Assembly (NCBI RefSeq): GCF_015207705.1
Contig: NZ_JADEWI010000003.1
Location: 1 to 64,000, forward strand
Reading direction: 5' to 3'
Length of the DNA: 64,000 nt
Source of the DNA: Nostoc sp. LEGE 06077
GTDB taxonomy: Bacteria > Cyanobacteriota > Cyanobacteriia > Cyanobacteriales > Nostocaceae
Every line of letters starts with the position of its first letter. Positions within the stretch are counted from its first letter, which is position 1. This document shows, piece after piece, positions 9,119-17,764 of the stretch. The position numbers and the translations under genes are program-made. Below the pieces are notes generated by a model that did no database searches, was not told where the DNA came from, and saw nothing but the letters and a program-made list of their open reading frames with translations.

Positions 9119-10138
9119 ATGAACATTACACAAATTGGAGATGACGGACAGCAGCAGATTCCGATTATCGATATCAGTGCCTTAGTGACAGGAAGTAGCG
9201 ATCGCCATCTTACCGCAGATCAAATTGGTCAAGCCTGTCGGGAATATGGGTTTTTCTATATTGTCGGACATGGTGTAGATGAGGATTTGCAAGCAAGATT
9301 AGAGGATCTCAGCCGGGAATTTTTTGCCCAAGATTTAGCAACCAAACAGCAAATCCCTATGGCTTTAGGGGGAAAAGCATGGCGAGGTTACTTTCCCGTC
9401 GGCGGTGAACTGACATCAGGTAAGCCTGACTTAAAAGAGGGGATTTATTTTGGTACTGAATTGGGAGAAGAACACCCACAGGTAAAAGCTGGTACACCGA
9501 TGCACGGTACAAATCTTTTTCCACCTGATATGCCACTATTTCGTGAGACAGTGCTGGAGTATATGACAGCCATGACCAAGCTTGGACATATTTTGATGAG
9601 GGGTATTGCCTTAAGCTTGGGATTAGAAGCATCTTACTTTAGCGATCGCTACACTGGTGATCCATTAATCTTATTTCGTATTTTTAATTACCCCCCGGAC
9701 GAATTACCAAGTAATGGCGAAATGAGATGGGGAGTTGGGGAACACACAGATTACGGCGTGTTGACAATTCTCAAGCAAGATAACTTAGGTGGCTTGCAAA
9801 TCAAATCAAAGTCATGCTGGATTGATGCACCGCCTATAGCTAATTCCTTTGTCTGTAATATTGGCGATATGCTTGATCGCATGACAGGCGGACTATATAA
9901 ATCTACACCGCACCGTGTACAGAATGTTGCTGGACGCGATCGCTTGTCTTTTCCCTTCTTTTTTGATCCCAACTTTGATGTGGAAGTTCAGCCAATTAAA
10001 TTAGATCAGGTAGTACAAGAAGATTGGCAAGAACGTTGGGATAAAGCCAGTGTTCACAATTTTCAGGGAACCTACGGTGACTATGTACTGAGTAAAGTAT
10101 CTAGAGTTTTTCCAGAGTTGCGGCGTACCGTTTTGTAA
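9119..10138 (+). CDS. 2-oxoglutarate/Fe(II)-dependent oxygenase, isopenicillin N synthase-like
   Basis: A 339-residue soluble oxygenase. The N-terminal DIOX_N region contains IPIIDISALV and CREYGFFYIVGHGV (about 14-50). The C-terminal double-stranded beta-helix has the iron triad EHTDYG (His and Asp, about 207-212) and STPHRV (His), followed by RLSFPFFFDP, whose Arg-x-Ser binds the 2-oxoglutarate carboxylate. This is the IPNS/gibberellin-oxidase-like branch common in cyanobacteria and actinobacteria. The presence of the Arg-x-Ser pair favours 2-oxoglutarate use. The substrate is unknown; no biosynthetic cluster surrounds it. The start is the ATG directly before MNITQIGDDG. Confidence 0.9.
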   Translation: MNITQIGDDGQQQIPIIDISALVTGSSDRHLTADQIGQACREYGFFYIVGHGVDEDLQARLEDLSREFFAQDLATKQQIPMALGGKAWRGYFPVGGELTSGKPDLKEGIYFGTELGEEHPQVKAGTPMHGTNLFPPDMPLFRETVLEYMTAMTKLGHILMRGIALSLGLEASYFSDRYTGDPLILFRIFNYPPDELPSNGEMRWGVGEHTDYGVLTILKQDNLGGLQIKSKSCWIDAPPIANSFVCNIGDMLDRMTGGLYKSTPHRVQNVAGRDRLSFPFFFDPNFDVEVQPIKLDQVVQEDWQERWDKASVHNFQGTYGDYVLSKVSRVFPELRRTVL

Positions 10139-10225
10139 ATCCAGCCGTTGAAACTTTACAAATGACAAATGACAACCAAAATACATGAAAGCGTTACCCT
10201 AGATGGTGAAGCTACAATCTAGACT

Positions 10226-10789
10226 ATGACACCTGAAGAAATTGCGGTAACACTGACAGAATTATTTGGTGCAGAAACAGTGAATGCGATCGCACCTGGA
10301 TCTTGGCAAATAGACTCATCGAGTTTTCGGCTGTTAGTGTTGCTGTCAGAAGACCAAACTTGGCTGCGAGTGTTATTGCCGATTGTGCCTTTACAAGAAG
10401 CTGAAACATTTTTAAAACAATTTTTAGAAGCTAACTTTGATGAAACTCAGGAAACCCGCTACGCCATCTATGACGGGGTAGTTTGGGGAGTATATCACCA
10501 CAACAGCGGTACATTAGCAAGTGCAGATTTAGCAAATGCGATCGCCAGATTATTATCTCTACATAAAACTGGCTTAAATGATGTCTTCAATCACTTTATT
10601 GAAAACCGCCTCCGCCAAATTATCCAAGCAGCAAAACAGCAAGGACAATCTCTACAAGCCACAATGCAAAACTTAGATAGATTTTATGCCGAAGGCGTAA
10701 TGGGGGAAATTAATCAATCTGTTGATGATAGAGAACAAGTATTAGCTACTTGGCGCTATCAACTAGAACGGCTTTGGAATGAAGTGTGA
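10226..10789 (+). CDS. Conserved cyanobacterial protein of unknown function
   Basis: A 187-residue soluble protein that I do not recognise as a named family. The N-terminal half (about 1-100) alternates predicted strands and helices (ITELFG..., SFRLLVLLSEDQTWLRVLLPIV, YAIYDGVVWGVYHHNSG). The C-terminal half is largely helical and charged (NRLRQIIQAAKQQGQSL, DDREQVLATWRYQLERLWNEV). There is no signal peptide or membrane span. The ATG is 87 bases past the oxygenase stop, and the two could be cotranscribed. The stop codon lies inside a tandem heptamer array (10784-10826), so the exact C-terminus may vary among relatives. Confidence 0.75.
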   Translation: MTPEEIAVTLTELFGAETVNAIAPGSWQIDSSSFRLLVLLSEDQTWLRVLLPIVPLQEAETFLKQFLEANFDETQETRYAIYDGVVWGVYHHNSGTLASADLANAIARLLSLHKTGLNDVFNHFIENRLRQIIQAAKQQGQSLQATMQNLDRFYAEGVMGEINQSVDDREQVLATWRYQLERLWNEV

Positions 10790-10826
10790 AGTCTGAAGTC
10801 TGAAGTGTGAAGTCTGAAAGTCTGAA
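10784..10826. repeat. Heptanucleotide tandem repeat overlapping a stop codon
   Basis: About six copies of GTSTGAA (GTGTGAA, GTCTGAA and similar, one with an extra A) run from inside the last codons of the preceding gene into the spacer. Each copy contains TGA, so the array itself supplies the stop codon. Confidence 0.75.
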
Positions 10827-10881
10827 TTTAGTCTCCTGCCTTATCTCTACAGCAAATATTACAATAAAGTGCTTATTGATT

Positions 10882-11262
10882 ATGGATATTATCGAAATTC
10901 TCAAAGATGACTATCAAAGATTTCCTGAAAATCAAACATATTCAATTTACGCTGAAAATGTTTATTTCCAAGACAAGGTTTTTAAATTTCGTGGGATCAA
11001 ACTTTATCAGTGGATGATTAAATTTATCAAGACTTTCTTCTTCAATCCCCAAATGGATTTGCACAACATTCAACGTTTAGGAGACACCATCAAAACTGAG
11101 TGGACACTAAGTTGGAATAGTCCCTTACCTTGGAAGCCCCGCATTTCTATTTCTGGCTGGAGTGAATTACTGCTCAATGCTGATAATTTAATTATTTCTC
11201 ACATTGATTATTGGAATTGTTCACAGATAGACGTACTCAAACAGCATTTTTTTCCCCAGTAA
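10882..11262 (+). CDS. DUF2358-family protein (NTF2-like)
   Basis: A protein of 126 residues when begun at the ATG at 10882 (MDIIEILKDDYQRFP). An upstream in-frame start at 10807 would translate repeat DNA and is rejected. The sequence fits the DUF2358 family of cyanobacteria and plastids: an opening helix, then SIYAENVYFQDKVFKFRGI, TIKTEWTLSWNSPLPWKPRISISGWSEL and ISHIDYWNCSQID, a curved sheet like NTF2 folds. No catalytic role is known for the family. It is cytoplasmic, with no signal or membrane segment. It is convergent with nadA, sharing the terminator at 11267-11290. Confidence 0.8.
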   Translation: MDIIEILKDDYQRFPENQTYSIYAENVYFQDKVFKFRGIKLYQWMIKFIKTFFFNPQMDLHNIQRLGDTIKTEWTLSWNSPLPWKPRISISGWSELLLNADNLIISHIDYWNCSQIDVLKQHFFPQ

Positions 11263-11266
11263 AAAA

Positions 11267-11290
11267 GTAGAGATGCGATCGCATCTCTAC
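11267..11290. terminator. HIP1-centred palindromic terminator of nadA
   Basis: A perfect 24-nt palindrome, GTAGAGAT-GCGATCGC-ATCTCTAC, built on a HIP1 octamer. Read on the minus strand it is followed by TTTTTT (11261-11266), making it a good intrinsic terminator for nadA. It lies between two convergent genes. Confidence 0.7.
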
Positions 11291-11310
11291 CAAAATAAAT
11301 CCAAAACTAA

Positions 11311-12285
11311 CTAAGCACTCATTTCTAACATTCGTTGCATTGGACGCAGCGCCGCCAGACGAATATCCTCTGACATAGTAATTTCAGGAGCGCGGTTTTT
11401 CATTGCTAAATACAGTTTTTCTAATGTATTGAGGCGCATAAAAGGACACTCATTACAGTTACAGTTATTTGTCGGTGGCGCAGGAATAAACTGCTTATTA
11501 GGAGCAAGTTTTTGCATTTGGTGAATGATTCCCGGTTCTGTCGCCACAATAAATTCTTGAGACGCGCTGGTTTGACAATATTTGAGTAAAGCTGCTGTCG
11601 AGCCAATGTAGCTGGCGTGGCGCAAAACGCTAGTTTCACATTCTGGGTGAGCGATCGCCTCGGCTTGGGGATGTGCTATTTTTAACTGGACTATTTTCTT
11701 TTCCGAAAAGGTTTCATGCACAATGCAGCTACCTTGCCACAGTACCAAATCTCTACCAGTTTGTTCCATTACATAGCGCCCTAAATTCCGGTCTGGCGCA
11801 AAAATAATCGGCTGGTCTTTTGGTATCTGCTGCACAATTTTAACCGCATTAGAACTAGTGCAGATAATATCGCTCATAGCTTTAATTTGAGCCGAGCAGT
11901 TGATATAGGAAATCACCAGATGATTGGGATGCGCTGCTTTAAAAGCCGCAAATTCTTTTGGTGGACAACTATCGGCTAAAGAACAACCAGCCGCTAAATC
12001 AGGCAACAGTACTAATTTATCAGGATTGAGTATTTTGGCGGTTTCAGCCATGAAATGTACACCCGCAAAGACAATTACATCTGCATTTGTCTCTGCTGCG
12101 GCTTTCGCTAGTTGTAATGAATCACCAATAAAGTCTGCAATATCTTGAATGTCTGGTTCTTGATAGTAATGCGCTAAAATGACCGCGTTGAGTTCCTGTT
12201 TGAGATGCTCAATAGCCGCAAATAAATCGCGTGGTAGTTCACCCAGTTGGGTTTTGTCTGTTGGTGCAAATGCAGTTGTAAACAC
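11311..12285 (-). CDS. nadA: Quinolinate synthase A
   Basis: Condenses iminoaspartate with dihydroxyacetone phosphate to quinolinate in de novo NAD synthesis, using a [4Fe-4S] cluster. It has 324 residues, a usual size. Typical segments are [27 protein letters not shown] (about 36-62), [34 protein letters not shown] (second cluster Cys region) and [18 protein letters not shown] (third cluster Cys) near the C-terminus. The three expected cluster cysteines are visible. No other NAD genes are adjacent. A HIP1-based palindrome just downstream should terminate transcription. Confidence 0.98.
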   Translation of the reverse strand: MFTTAFAPTDKTQLGELPRDLFAAIEHLKQELNAVILAHYYQEPDIQDIADFIGDSLQLAKAAAETNADVIVFAGVHFMAETAKILNPDKLVLLPDLAAGCSLADSCPPKEFAAFKAAHPNHLVISYINCSAQIKAMSDIICTSSNAVKIVQQIPKDQPIIFAPDRNLGRYVMEQTGRDLVLWQGSCIVHETFSEKKIVQLKIAHPQAEAIAHPECETSVLRHASYIGSTAALLKYCQTSASQEFIVATEPGIIHQMQKLAPNKQFIPAPPTNNCNCNECPFMRLNTLEKLYLAMKNRAPEITMSEDIRLAALRPMQRMLEMSA

Positions 12286-12423
12286 AGTTAGGAGTTACTT
12301 TCAGTTGCAAATGTTTTGTCCTGTGGATTCAATTATAGTAGTTTTTACCAAAAATGTGAGGCAAAAAGATTAAAGACTATATGAGGCTGTAAGGGTATAG
12401 GGGAGAAGATATGTAATTATTGA

Positions 12424-13074
12424 CTATAATTGCCAATTTACCAATCTGGCATAAACGTAGGCGATCGCTTCACTGATGACTACCCGCACGCCTTGGCTAG
12501 AATTCCACCATTTTTGCAGCTCATAATCTTGGGGTTTGGCAGAAATAATCCCGACTTGAATTTTGGGAGCAAATATCTTCTTAAATATCAACCAGCTTCT
12601 ACGAGCATGAGCATCAGTTGTAAATAAATTAATTGACTCTATCGGCAAATTTTTATCTGATATATACTGCAATAATGCTACAGCAGAAGCATTAGTTCTA
12701 TCCCTCACTACATTAATAGCAGGAACAACAATCAATTTCTCTTCGGGTACGCCTAATTTAGATAATGTACTAGCCGCAATTTCAGCAAAATTCTTGTATT
12801 CAGACAGATAAAATCCTTGTTCTATTTTTGAGCCAATAGTAAATATTTGGCGATAAGAACCAGTCTTAAATTCGGCGGCTGCTTGTTCTAAAGCGTAATC
12901 TGATATCCAGCCATCAATAACTAACACATCGGCTGATTTAATTGGAGAATTTACAGCCAGGAATGGGTACAAATTATGAATGATAAAAAATATTGCAGCA
13001 GCCGAAACTGCTAACAATAAAGACCATCCCTGCGCCGTAAGTGTCCAAATTTCTTGGCGTTGAATTAACCGCAT
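12424..13074 (-). CDS. DUF218 (YdcF/ElyC-like) membrane-anchored protein
   Basis: A 216-residue protein with one N-terminal membrane span (about 16-36, WSLLLAVSAAAIFFIIHNLYPFL) and a DUF218-type domain: ADVLVIDGWISDYALEQAAAEFKTGSYRQIFTIG, FAEIAASTLSKLGVPEEKLIVVP and SINLFTTDAHARRSWLIFKKIF. DUF218 proteins such as ElyC and SanA affect envelope biogenesis in enterobacteria, but the chemistry is unclear, so only a membrane or periplasmic role is suggested. Its ATG overlaps the stop of the upstream DUF2301 gene by one base (TAATG), which implies translational coupling and joint function. Confidence 0.78.
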   Translation of the reverse strand: MRLIQRQEIWTLTAQGWSLLLAVSAAAIFFIIHNLYPFLAVNSPIKSADVLVIDGWISDYALEQAAAEFKTGSYRQIFTIGSKIEQGFYLSEYKNFAEIAASTLSKLGVPEEKLIVVPAINVVRDRTNASAVALLQYISDKNLPIESINLFTTDAHARRSWLIFKKIFAPKIQVGIISAKPQDYELQKWWNSSQGVRVVISEAIAYVYARLVNWQL

Positions 13075-13730
13075 TAAACCTTAGCTGAACCTTGGGCTTT
13101 TAAATAGGCAAACACAGATTTATCACCAATATCTGCGGGAATTGCTTGGAAGGTTTTCCGCAAAGCAAATACTAAAAATAAAGTTGCCCAAACTCCTAAG
13201 AAAACCTGTTCTAACTGAATTGGTAAAACTCCGACAAGGTGTCCTAACAAAAGTATGGGAACTGTAAAAGTTAAAGCTTTAGTTTCTAAACGGTTAAAGC
13301 AAAATGCTTCTTTAAAATAAATACCTGTCAATGCGGCAAAAGTGAAACCTATACCTAAAATAGTCACCGGGTTTGTGTAGATAGTCAAAGCAAAAGGTTG
13401 ACTGTCAAAATGAGCAAATATAAACGCCGAAATACTCCCAATTAACCAAAAAACTTGTAAAATTCGGTGCAGAGTAACCATGTATATATGAATAGTTAGC
13501 AAACTGACACCGAGAGCTAAACTAAAGCAGGTATATAAAGGGGTAATTGCTTGGATGGTAGCTGGGTTATTGTAGAACAATGCCAAAACTGTACCCGCAG
13601 CAAAGCTAAGTGCAGCTACCATTAACCCAGCGCGATAAATAATTACACCAGTGCGATCGCTTTGATTAATGGTAAATTCGCCAAATTGGCCTTGATACAC
13701 TGGTGATGGAGATAGAGTTTGCGTAGTCAT
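13074..13730 (-). CDS. DUF2301-family integral membrane protein
   Basis: A polytopic membrane protein of 218 residues from the ATG at 13730; a TTG nine bases further upstream is less likely. After a polar N-terminus of about 30 residues there are roughly six to seven hydrophobic segments (for example VAALSFAAGTVLALF, ALGVSLLTIHIYMVTL, ILQVFWLIGSISAFIFAH, VTILGIGFTFAALTGIYF, VPILLLGHLVGVLPI, VFLGVWATLFLVFAL). EAFCFNRLETKALTF is a family-like loop. It matches the DUF2301 family, widespread in cyanobacteria and of unknown function. It forms a one-base-overlap operon with the DUF218 gene downstream. Confidence 0.78.
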   Translation of the reverse strand: MTTQTLSPSPVYQGQFGEFTINQSDRTGVIIYRAGLMVAALSFAAGTVLALFYNNPATIQAITPLYTCFSLALGVSLLTIHIYMVTLHRILQVFWLIGSISAFIFAHFDSQPFALTIYTNPVTILGIGFTFAALTGIYFKEAFCFNRLETKALTFTVPILLLGHLVGVLPIQLEQVFLGVWATLFLVFALRKTFQAIPADIGDKSVFAYLKAQGSAKV

Positions 13731-13963
13731 AGTAAGCAAAAATATTTAAACTAAGACAAGAACATCTTAACAAAAGTGTCACTGAGAGCGATCGCACTTT
13801 GTTGTCTGTTGTGTAATCTCAACTTGTGTAATTTTAAGAATTAATATAACTTATAAAATTTTATAACTGAAATTTGCTAAATCTTGCAATCTTCTAGCTG
13901 AGGGCCATTGTTTTGATATAAACTACCTCTGTATAATATCTTACAGAGATTTTTTGGCTGATT

Positions 13964-15045
13964 ATGGTTTCTACTTCACAGAATGTTTGGCCGATTGGCA
14001 GGACATTAAATAGCATCTATACTGTTGTCCAAACCTTGAAAAAGAATGATTTCATTAACACTTATCTTGCCGTAGATGGGAATCAACATAATGTAGTCAT
14101 CAAAATATTAAATGGTTCGGATTTTCAAGACTTAAAGCAAAATAAACCAGAGGCAAGTATTGATATAGAAAGAAAGTTTCAGGAATTAGGAAATACTTTA
14201 TACCGATGTCAAAATCTTCATATTGTTAGGGCTTTAACCCAACCATTTTCAACATCTGATGAATATAACCAGCAGTGGTGGTGTATACCATTTATATTTG
14301 TCCAAGGCTCTAATCTAAAAGATTATGTGCAAACACCTTTATCTGAAAATGAGGCAATAAAATACATCAAGCAAATTGCTAGAGGACTGAGTGAGATTCA
14401 CTCTCAAGGAATACTACACCTAAATGTAAATCCAGAAAATGTCATTATACAGAATAATAGTAGGGACGCTGTTTTAATTGGCTTTGGTTTTATAAACGGA
14501 ATTAGAATAGAGCATACTTTGCCTGATTTTAAGAATGATGACGCAAAATTTTACCCTATGAATTATTCACACAAAAGCAAATACCAACGCCTAGAAGTGA
14601 TATTTATTCCTTAGCAGCCACACTGTATTTTTTACTGACAAAAGAAAAGCCAAATTTGTCTACAGATAGAATAGGTAATATTGTTAATAAACAAAATGAT
14701 CCCTTACGTCCATCGAGAGAAATAAATCATCATATTACTTCTCATATAGATGCAGCAATTTGGCAAGGAATGTCAATAAATGCTAATGATAGACCAGAAT
14801 CAATTCATAAATGGTTAGATTTGTTGGAACCGTCATCACAAAATCCACCGAACACATCCTTTTGGATAAAGTTATGGAACTCTTGGGATAGATTAGGTCT
14901 TGACAAAAAAATAGCTATACTAACAGTAGTTGCATTAATTCTAGGAAGTGTTGGGAGTTTCCTCCAAGGAATAGGAGGTATTGCACCTATTTTTAAACCT
15001 AGCACTACCTCTTCTCCTGTTGCATCACCTAGCAAAAGTCCATAG
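13964..15045 (+). pseudogene. Frameshifted pseudokinase (Ser/Thr kinase-like, membrane-anchored)
   Basis: Two reading frames together encode one kinase-fold protein. Frame 1 runs from 13964 to a stop at 14612-14614. The kinase reading continues in the +1 frame: FYP is followed there by YELFTQKQIPTPRSD and IYSLAATLYFLLT, then the frame ending at 15045. One missing base near 14554-14557 would restore a protein of about 360 residues. Active-site residues are also lost: the Gly loop reads LKKNDFINTYL, the catalytic loop HLNVNPEN has Asn for Asp, and the DFG motif reads GFG. Only the Lys (VVIKIL) survives. A membrane span (KIAILTVVALILGSVGSFL) and a Ser/Pro-rich tail end the protein. It was probably a pseudokinase before the frameshift; sequencing error is the alternative. 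Confidence 0.8.
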
Positions 15046-15137
15046 AAAGTCAAAGCTACTAACTAAAGACAAATAGTTATAGCAGGAAAGTGAATTAAGA
15101 CTGTTCTATTGAAATTAATCGCAATGGTTACAAGATT

Positions 15138-16094
15138 ATGGTTTGGGATGCTGGGCAACACTTAGAAGATGGTAAATATACAATAGTCAAAACACTAGGT
15201 GTAGGTGGTTTTGGTACAACTTATCTTGCTCAAAAGTATCAAAGTTATTTTGTTGTCATTAAAACCTTAAATGAAAGATTAAAATTTGATCCTAATTTTG
15301 AGAAGTTTCAGCAGTATTTCTTAAAAGAAGCATCCGCTTTAGCTAGATGTAGCCATCCTCATATTGTCCAATTTTATGAAGTTATCAAAGTAGATGATTT
15401 TCCCTGCATAGTTATGGAATATGTTCCTGGTGAAAATTTATATGCAATTGTCACTAAAAATGGGGCATTACTTGAAACTGAAGCAGTGCAAATTATCACC
15501 CAAATCGGAGATGCTTTATCAACACTTCACCAGCAAGGATTGTTGCATGGGGATGTCACACCTCACAACATAATTTTGCGTTCAAATAAATTAGAAGCCG
15601 TTTTAGTTGACTTTGGTATTAGTCGCAAATTTATATCAAATACTACAGATAACAGTGTAGGATTATCTATTGGCTATTCTCCACCTGAGCAATATACAAC
15701 GAACTTACGCCAAGGCCCGTATACCGATGTTTATGCTTTAGCAGCAACGTTGTATTTTTTATTAACAGGAATTTCCCCTATCTCTTCTCTAGATAGAATA
15801 GCTTGCAAGCTTCCATTAACCCCACCAAATGATATAAATAAACATATATCTTATGGTATCAATTTTGCAATTTTGAAAGGGATGGAATTAACTGTAGAAC
15901 ATCGCCCTAAATCAATAAAGTCTTGGATTAAATTGTTCAACTGTAAACCTACTAATACTAATAAGTTTACGAATACTTCGCACAAAGAACTTCAAAGAGT
16001 TATTGATAAAATTGCTATATTACTTGTAATATTCATTTTTATAGGTATTACAATACGTACGATAATATCGTTCATAGTTGCAGTGATGCGCTAG
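15138..16094 (+). CDS. Ser/Thr protein kinase with C-terminal membrane anchor
   Basis: A 318-residue Hanks-type kinase. The Gly loop LGVGGFGTTYL (about 20-30), VVIKTLN (Lys), FLKEASALARCSHPHI (helix C Glu), the catalytic loop HGDVTPHN (Asp and Asn present, but Arg is Gly and the usual Lys is Thr), VDFGIS (DFG) and YSPPEQYTT with DVYALAATLYFLLTG are all recognisable. The last 35 residues hold a hydrophobic anchor (IAILLVIFIFIGITIRTIISFIV), so the kinase domain faces the cytoplasm. It lies 92 bases after a frameshifted pseudokinase of the same architecture, suggesting an old duplication. Activity is likely but not certain given the changed catalytic loop. Confidence 0.88.
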   Translation: MVWDAGQHLEDGKYTIVKTLGVGGFGTTYLAQKYQSYFVVIKTLNERLKFDPNFEKFQQYFLKEASALARCSHPHIVQFYEVIKVDDFPCIVMEYVPGENLYAIVTKNGALLETEAVQIITQIGDALSTLHQQGLLHGDVTPHNIILRSNKLEAVLVDFGISRKFISNTTDNSVGLSIGYSPPEQYTTNLRQGPYTDVYALAATLYFLLTGISPISSLDRIACKLPLTPPNDINKHISYGINFAILKGMELTVEHRPKSIKSWIKLFNCKPTNTNKFTNTSHKELQRVIDKIAILLVIFIFIGITIRTIISFIVAVMR

Positions 16095-16200
16095 TTTTAT
16101 TTGTAGCATTATAGTGGCGAATACTGATTGATTTCATTAACAAATACAAATTAATGAATACATAACAACAAACTCCGCATAACAAAATGTTCTAGAAAAT

Positions 16201-17004
16201 CTACAAAAATAAAATTTCTAAAGTATCTTGCCAGTTGATCTGCAACTGTGAATGTGCATTTCCGCCATTGATGGCAATTTCTACCCAGCCATGACTACCA
16301 ACTAAGGCGACAGCTGCGCCAACTTCGCCATCACTGTACGTTTCAACCCCTGGTATTGTCAATCCCGCAATTTGCACTAGCCAAGTTTTACCTTCTGCAT
16401 AATTGCCGGGAATATTGCTGATTAAGTTACCAAAGTGATCTATATATTGAATATGTCCCAAAACACCACGGCTAGTTTTTTGATATTTGCCCATACCTAG
16501 CTGTAATAAAGTTGCAGGATTGATTTCTTTTCCCAGATATTTCAAGGGAACACCATTAGCTAGGTTTGCTCCTACTGGTGCAAAAATATCTCTACCGTGA
16601 AAGGTGCGGCTAGGTTGGGGAGTTCGCCAATATTCAGAGTTTGTCAGTTCCACGGCTGCGACTGCGGGAGTTTGACTGAGTACACCGCTAAATATGCCAT
16701 TATCGGGGCCGACTAAAAACCCACCTGCAAATTCTACAGCGATCGCTCTCCGGTTTCCACCCACTCCCGGATCAACCACGGCTATATGTACTGTTCCATT
16801 GGGAAAGTAGGGATAAGCATTCATTAGGCAAAATCTAGCAGCCGCAATATTTTGTGGTGGAATTTGGTGTGTTAAGTCTACAACCCTTAACAGCGGGTTG
16901 ATTTGGGCAATTATACCTTTCATCACCCCAACATAAACATCGCGATCGCCAAAATCGCTGAGTAACGTTAGGAGTGACGCTTGATTGAGTTGACTCTTTA
17001 ACAT
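16201..17004 (-). CDS. SAM hydroxide adenosyltransferase family (DUF62) protein
   Basis: A 267-residue member of the fluorinase/chlorinase-like family that normally hydrolyses S-adenosylmethionine to adenosine and methionine. Characteristic segments are LLTLLSDFGDRDVYVGVMKGII (about 11-32), VVDLTHQIPPQNIAAARF, VHIAVVDPGVGGNRRAIAV and FLVGPDNGIFSGVL in the N-terminal domain, and HIQYIDHFGNLISNIPG at the start of the C-terminal beta domain. The Asp-x-Tyr and DPGVGG motifs argue for the hydrolase branch rather than a halogenase. The gene stands alone and is divergent from pirA. The physiological role of these enzymes in bacteria is unsettled. Confidence 0.9.
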   Translation of the reverse strand: MLKSQLNQASLLTLLSDFGDRDVYVGVMKGIIAQINPLLRVVDLTHQIPPQNIAAARFCLMNAYPYFPNGTVHIAVVDPGVGGNRRAIAVEFAGGFLVGPDNGIFSGVLSQTPAVAAVELTNSEYWRTPQPSRTFHGRDIFAPVGANLANGVPLKYLGKEINPATLLQLGMGKYQKTSRGVLGHIQYIDHFGNLISNIPGNYAEGKTWLVQIAGLTIPGVETYSDGEVGAAVALVGSHGWVEIAINGGNAHSQLQINWQDTLEILFL

Positions 17005-17114
17005 CGGAAATTTATTAAAATATATATAAAGACATAATTTTCTGTAGCAACAGCTACAAAATATATGTTATGTTAGGAGAAATAGACATAAAAAAGCTTA
17101 AAGAGGTAATCACT

Positions 17115-17270
17115 ATGAGTCAAAATAGATTGCAAGCTGTGAGACAAACCAAAGAAGTCCACAGACAAAACCTGAGAAAAAATCTAGAACATCGCTTAGA
17201 AGTAGCTAGATCTCAAGGTGATGAAAGGTTGATTAACCAACTAGAAGCAGAAATGAAATACCTTGGCTAA
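17115..17270 (+). CDS. pirA: PirA, PII-interacting regulator of arginine synthesis (probable)
   Basis: A 51-residue protein when started at the ATG at 17115, which follows AAAGAGG about 10 bases upstream; the longer in-frame start at 17070 is rejected. The sequence is highly charged and helical (QAVRQTKEVHRQNLRKNL, EHRLEVARSQGDERLINQ, LEAEMKYLG). Size and motifs match the cyanobacterial PirA family, which in Synechocystis binds the PII protein GlnB and so lowers activation of N-acetylglutamate kinase, restraining arginine synthesis. I recognise it from recollection of the family rather than an alignment. A strong terminator follows, so it is monocistronic. No clear NtcA box (GTA-N8-TAC) was found upstream. 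Confidence 0.68.
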   Translation: MSQNRLQAVRQTKEVHRQNLRKNLEHRLEVARSQGDERLINQLEAEMKYLG

Positions 17271-17318
17271 ATCCCGAAAGCAAGAGTTGATTGTTTATAG
17301 TTTTGTTGTGTGGAAATC

Positions 17319-17338
17319 CCCGCTTCGGCGGGTTTTTT
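17319..17338 (+). terminator. Intrinsic terminator with UUCG tetraloop after pirA
   Basis: CCCGC-TTCG-GCGGG followed by TTTTTT: a five-pair GC stem closed by a C(UUCG)G tetraloop and a T run, about 50 bases after pirA. Confidence 0.92.
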
Positions 17339-17395
17339 GTTGAGTACTGAGTTTTGAATGCTGAGTTGTCAGTCTTCCCTCTCTCCCTGTTATGT

Positions 17396-17740
17396 ATGGA
17401 TAATATTCAAAATATATTTAATAAATGGTTTGCTCGATGGCAAATCACCTTACCAGAAAACAATTTACAAGAGCGTCAGAAAGGTTCAAGTTTTCAAGCT
17501 GGTTGGAGAATAAATTTTATTTTTGGAATTGAAAATAATTTTGAATATCTTGAATTCTACGCCATGCACCGCAGGACTAATGACCGTCACACTGTAATTT
17601 ATGAAAATGGAGAAATCAAACACTTAGAATGTTTAAATCCTCCTTTAGAATACAGTTCACCTATTGATAAAAACCAAAGGGAGCATAATGAAAAAAATCG
17701 AAAAGTTAAAGAAGAATTAATTAATAAAGGCTTACTTTAA
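17396..17740 (+). CDS. Small cyanobacterial protein of unknown function
   Basis: A 114-residue protein from the ATG at 17396 (MDNIQNIFNKWFARWQ). Earlier in-frame starts would translate heptamer-like repeat DNA (GAGTACTGAGTTTTGAATGC). It is soluble and mixed alpha/beta, with an aromatic-rich centre (FQAGWRINFIFGIENNFEYLEFYAMHRRTNDRHTVIYENGEIKHLE) and a charged helical C-terminus. I do not recognise a family and propose no function. It is convergent with aspS, only 24 bases from its stop. Confidence 0.6.
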   Translation: MDNIQNIFNKWFARWQITLPENNLQERQKGSSFQAGWRINFIFGIENNFEYLEFYAMHRRTNDRHTVIYENGEIKHLECLNPPLEYSSPIDKNQREHNEKNRKVKEELINKGLL

Positions 17741-17764
17741 CTTTCTCTACTCCCTTGGGCTTCG

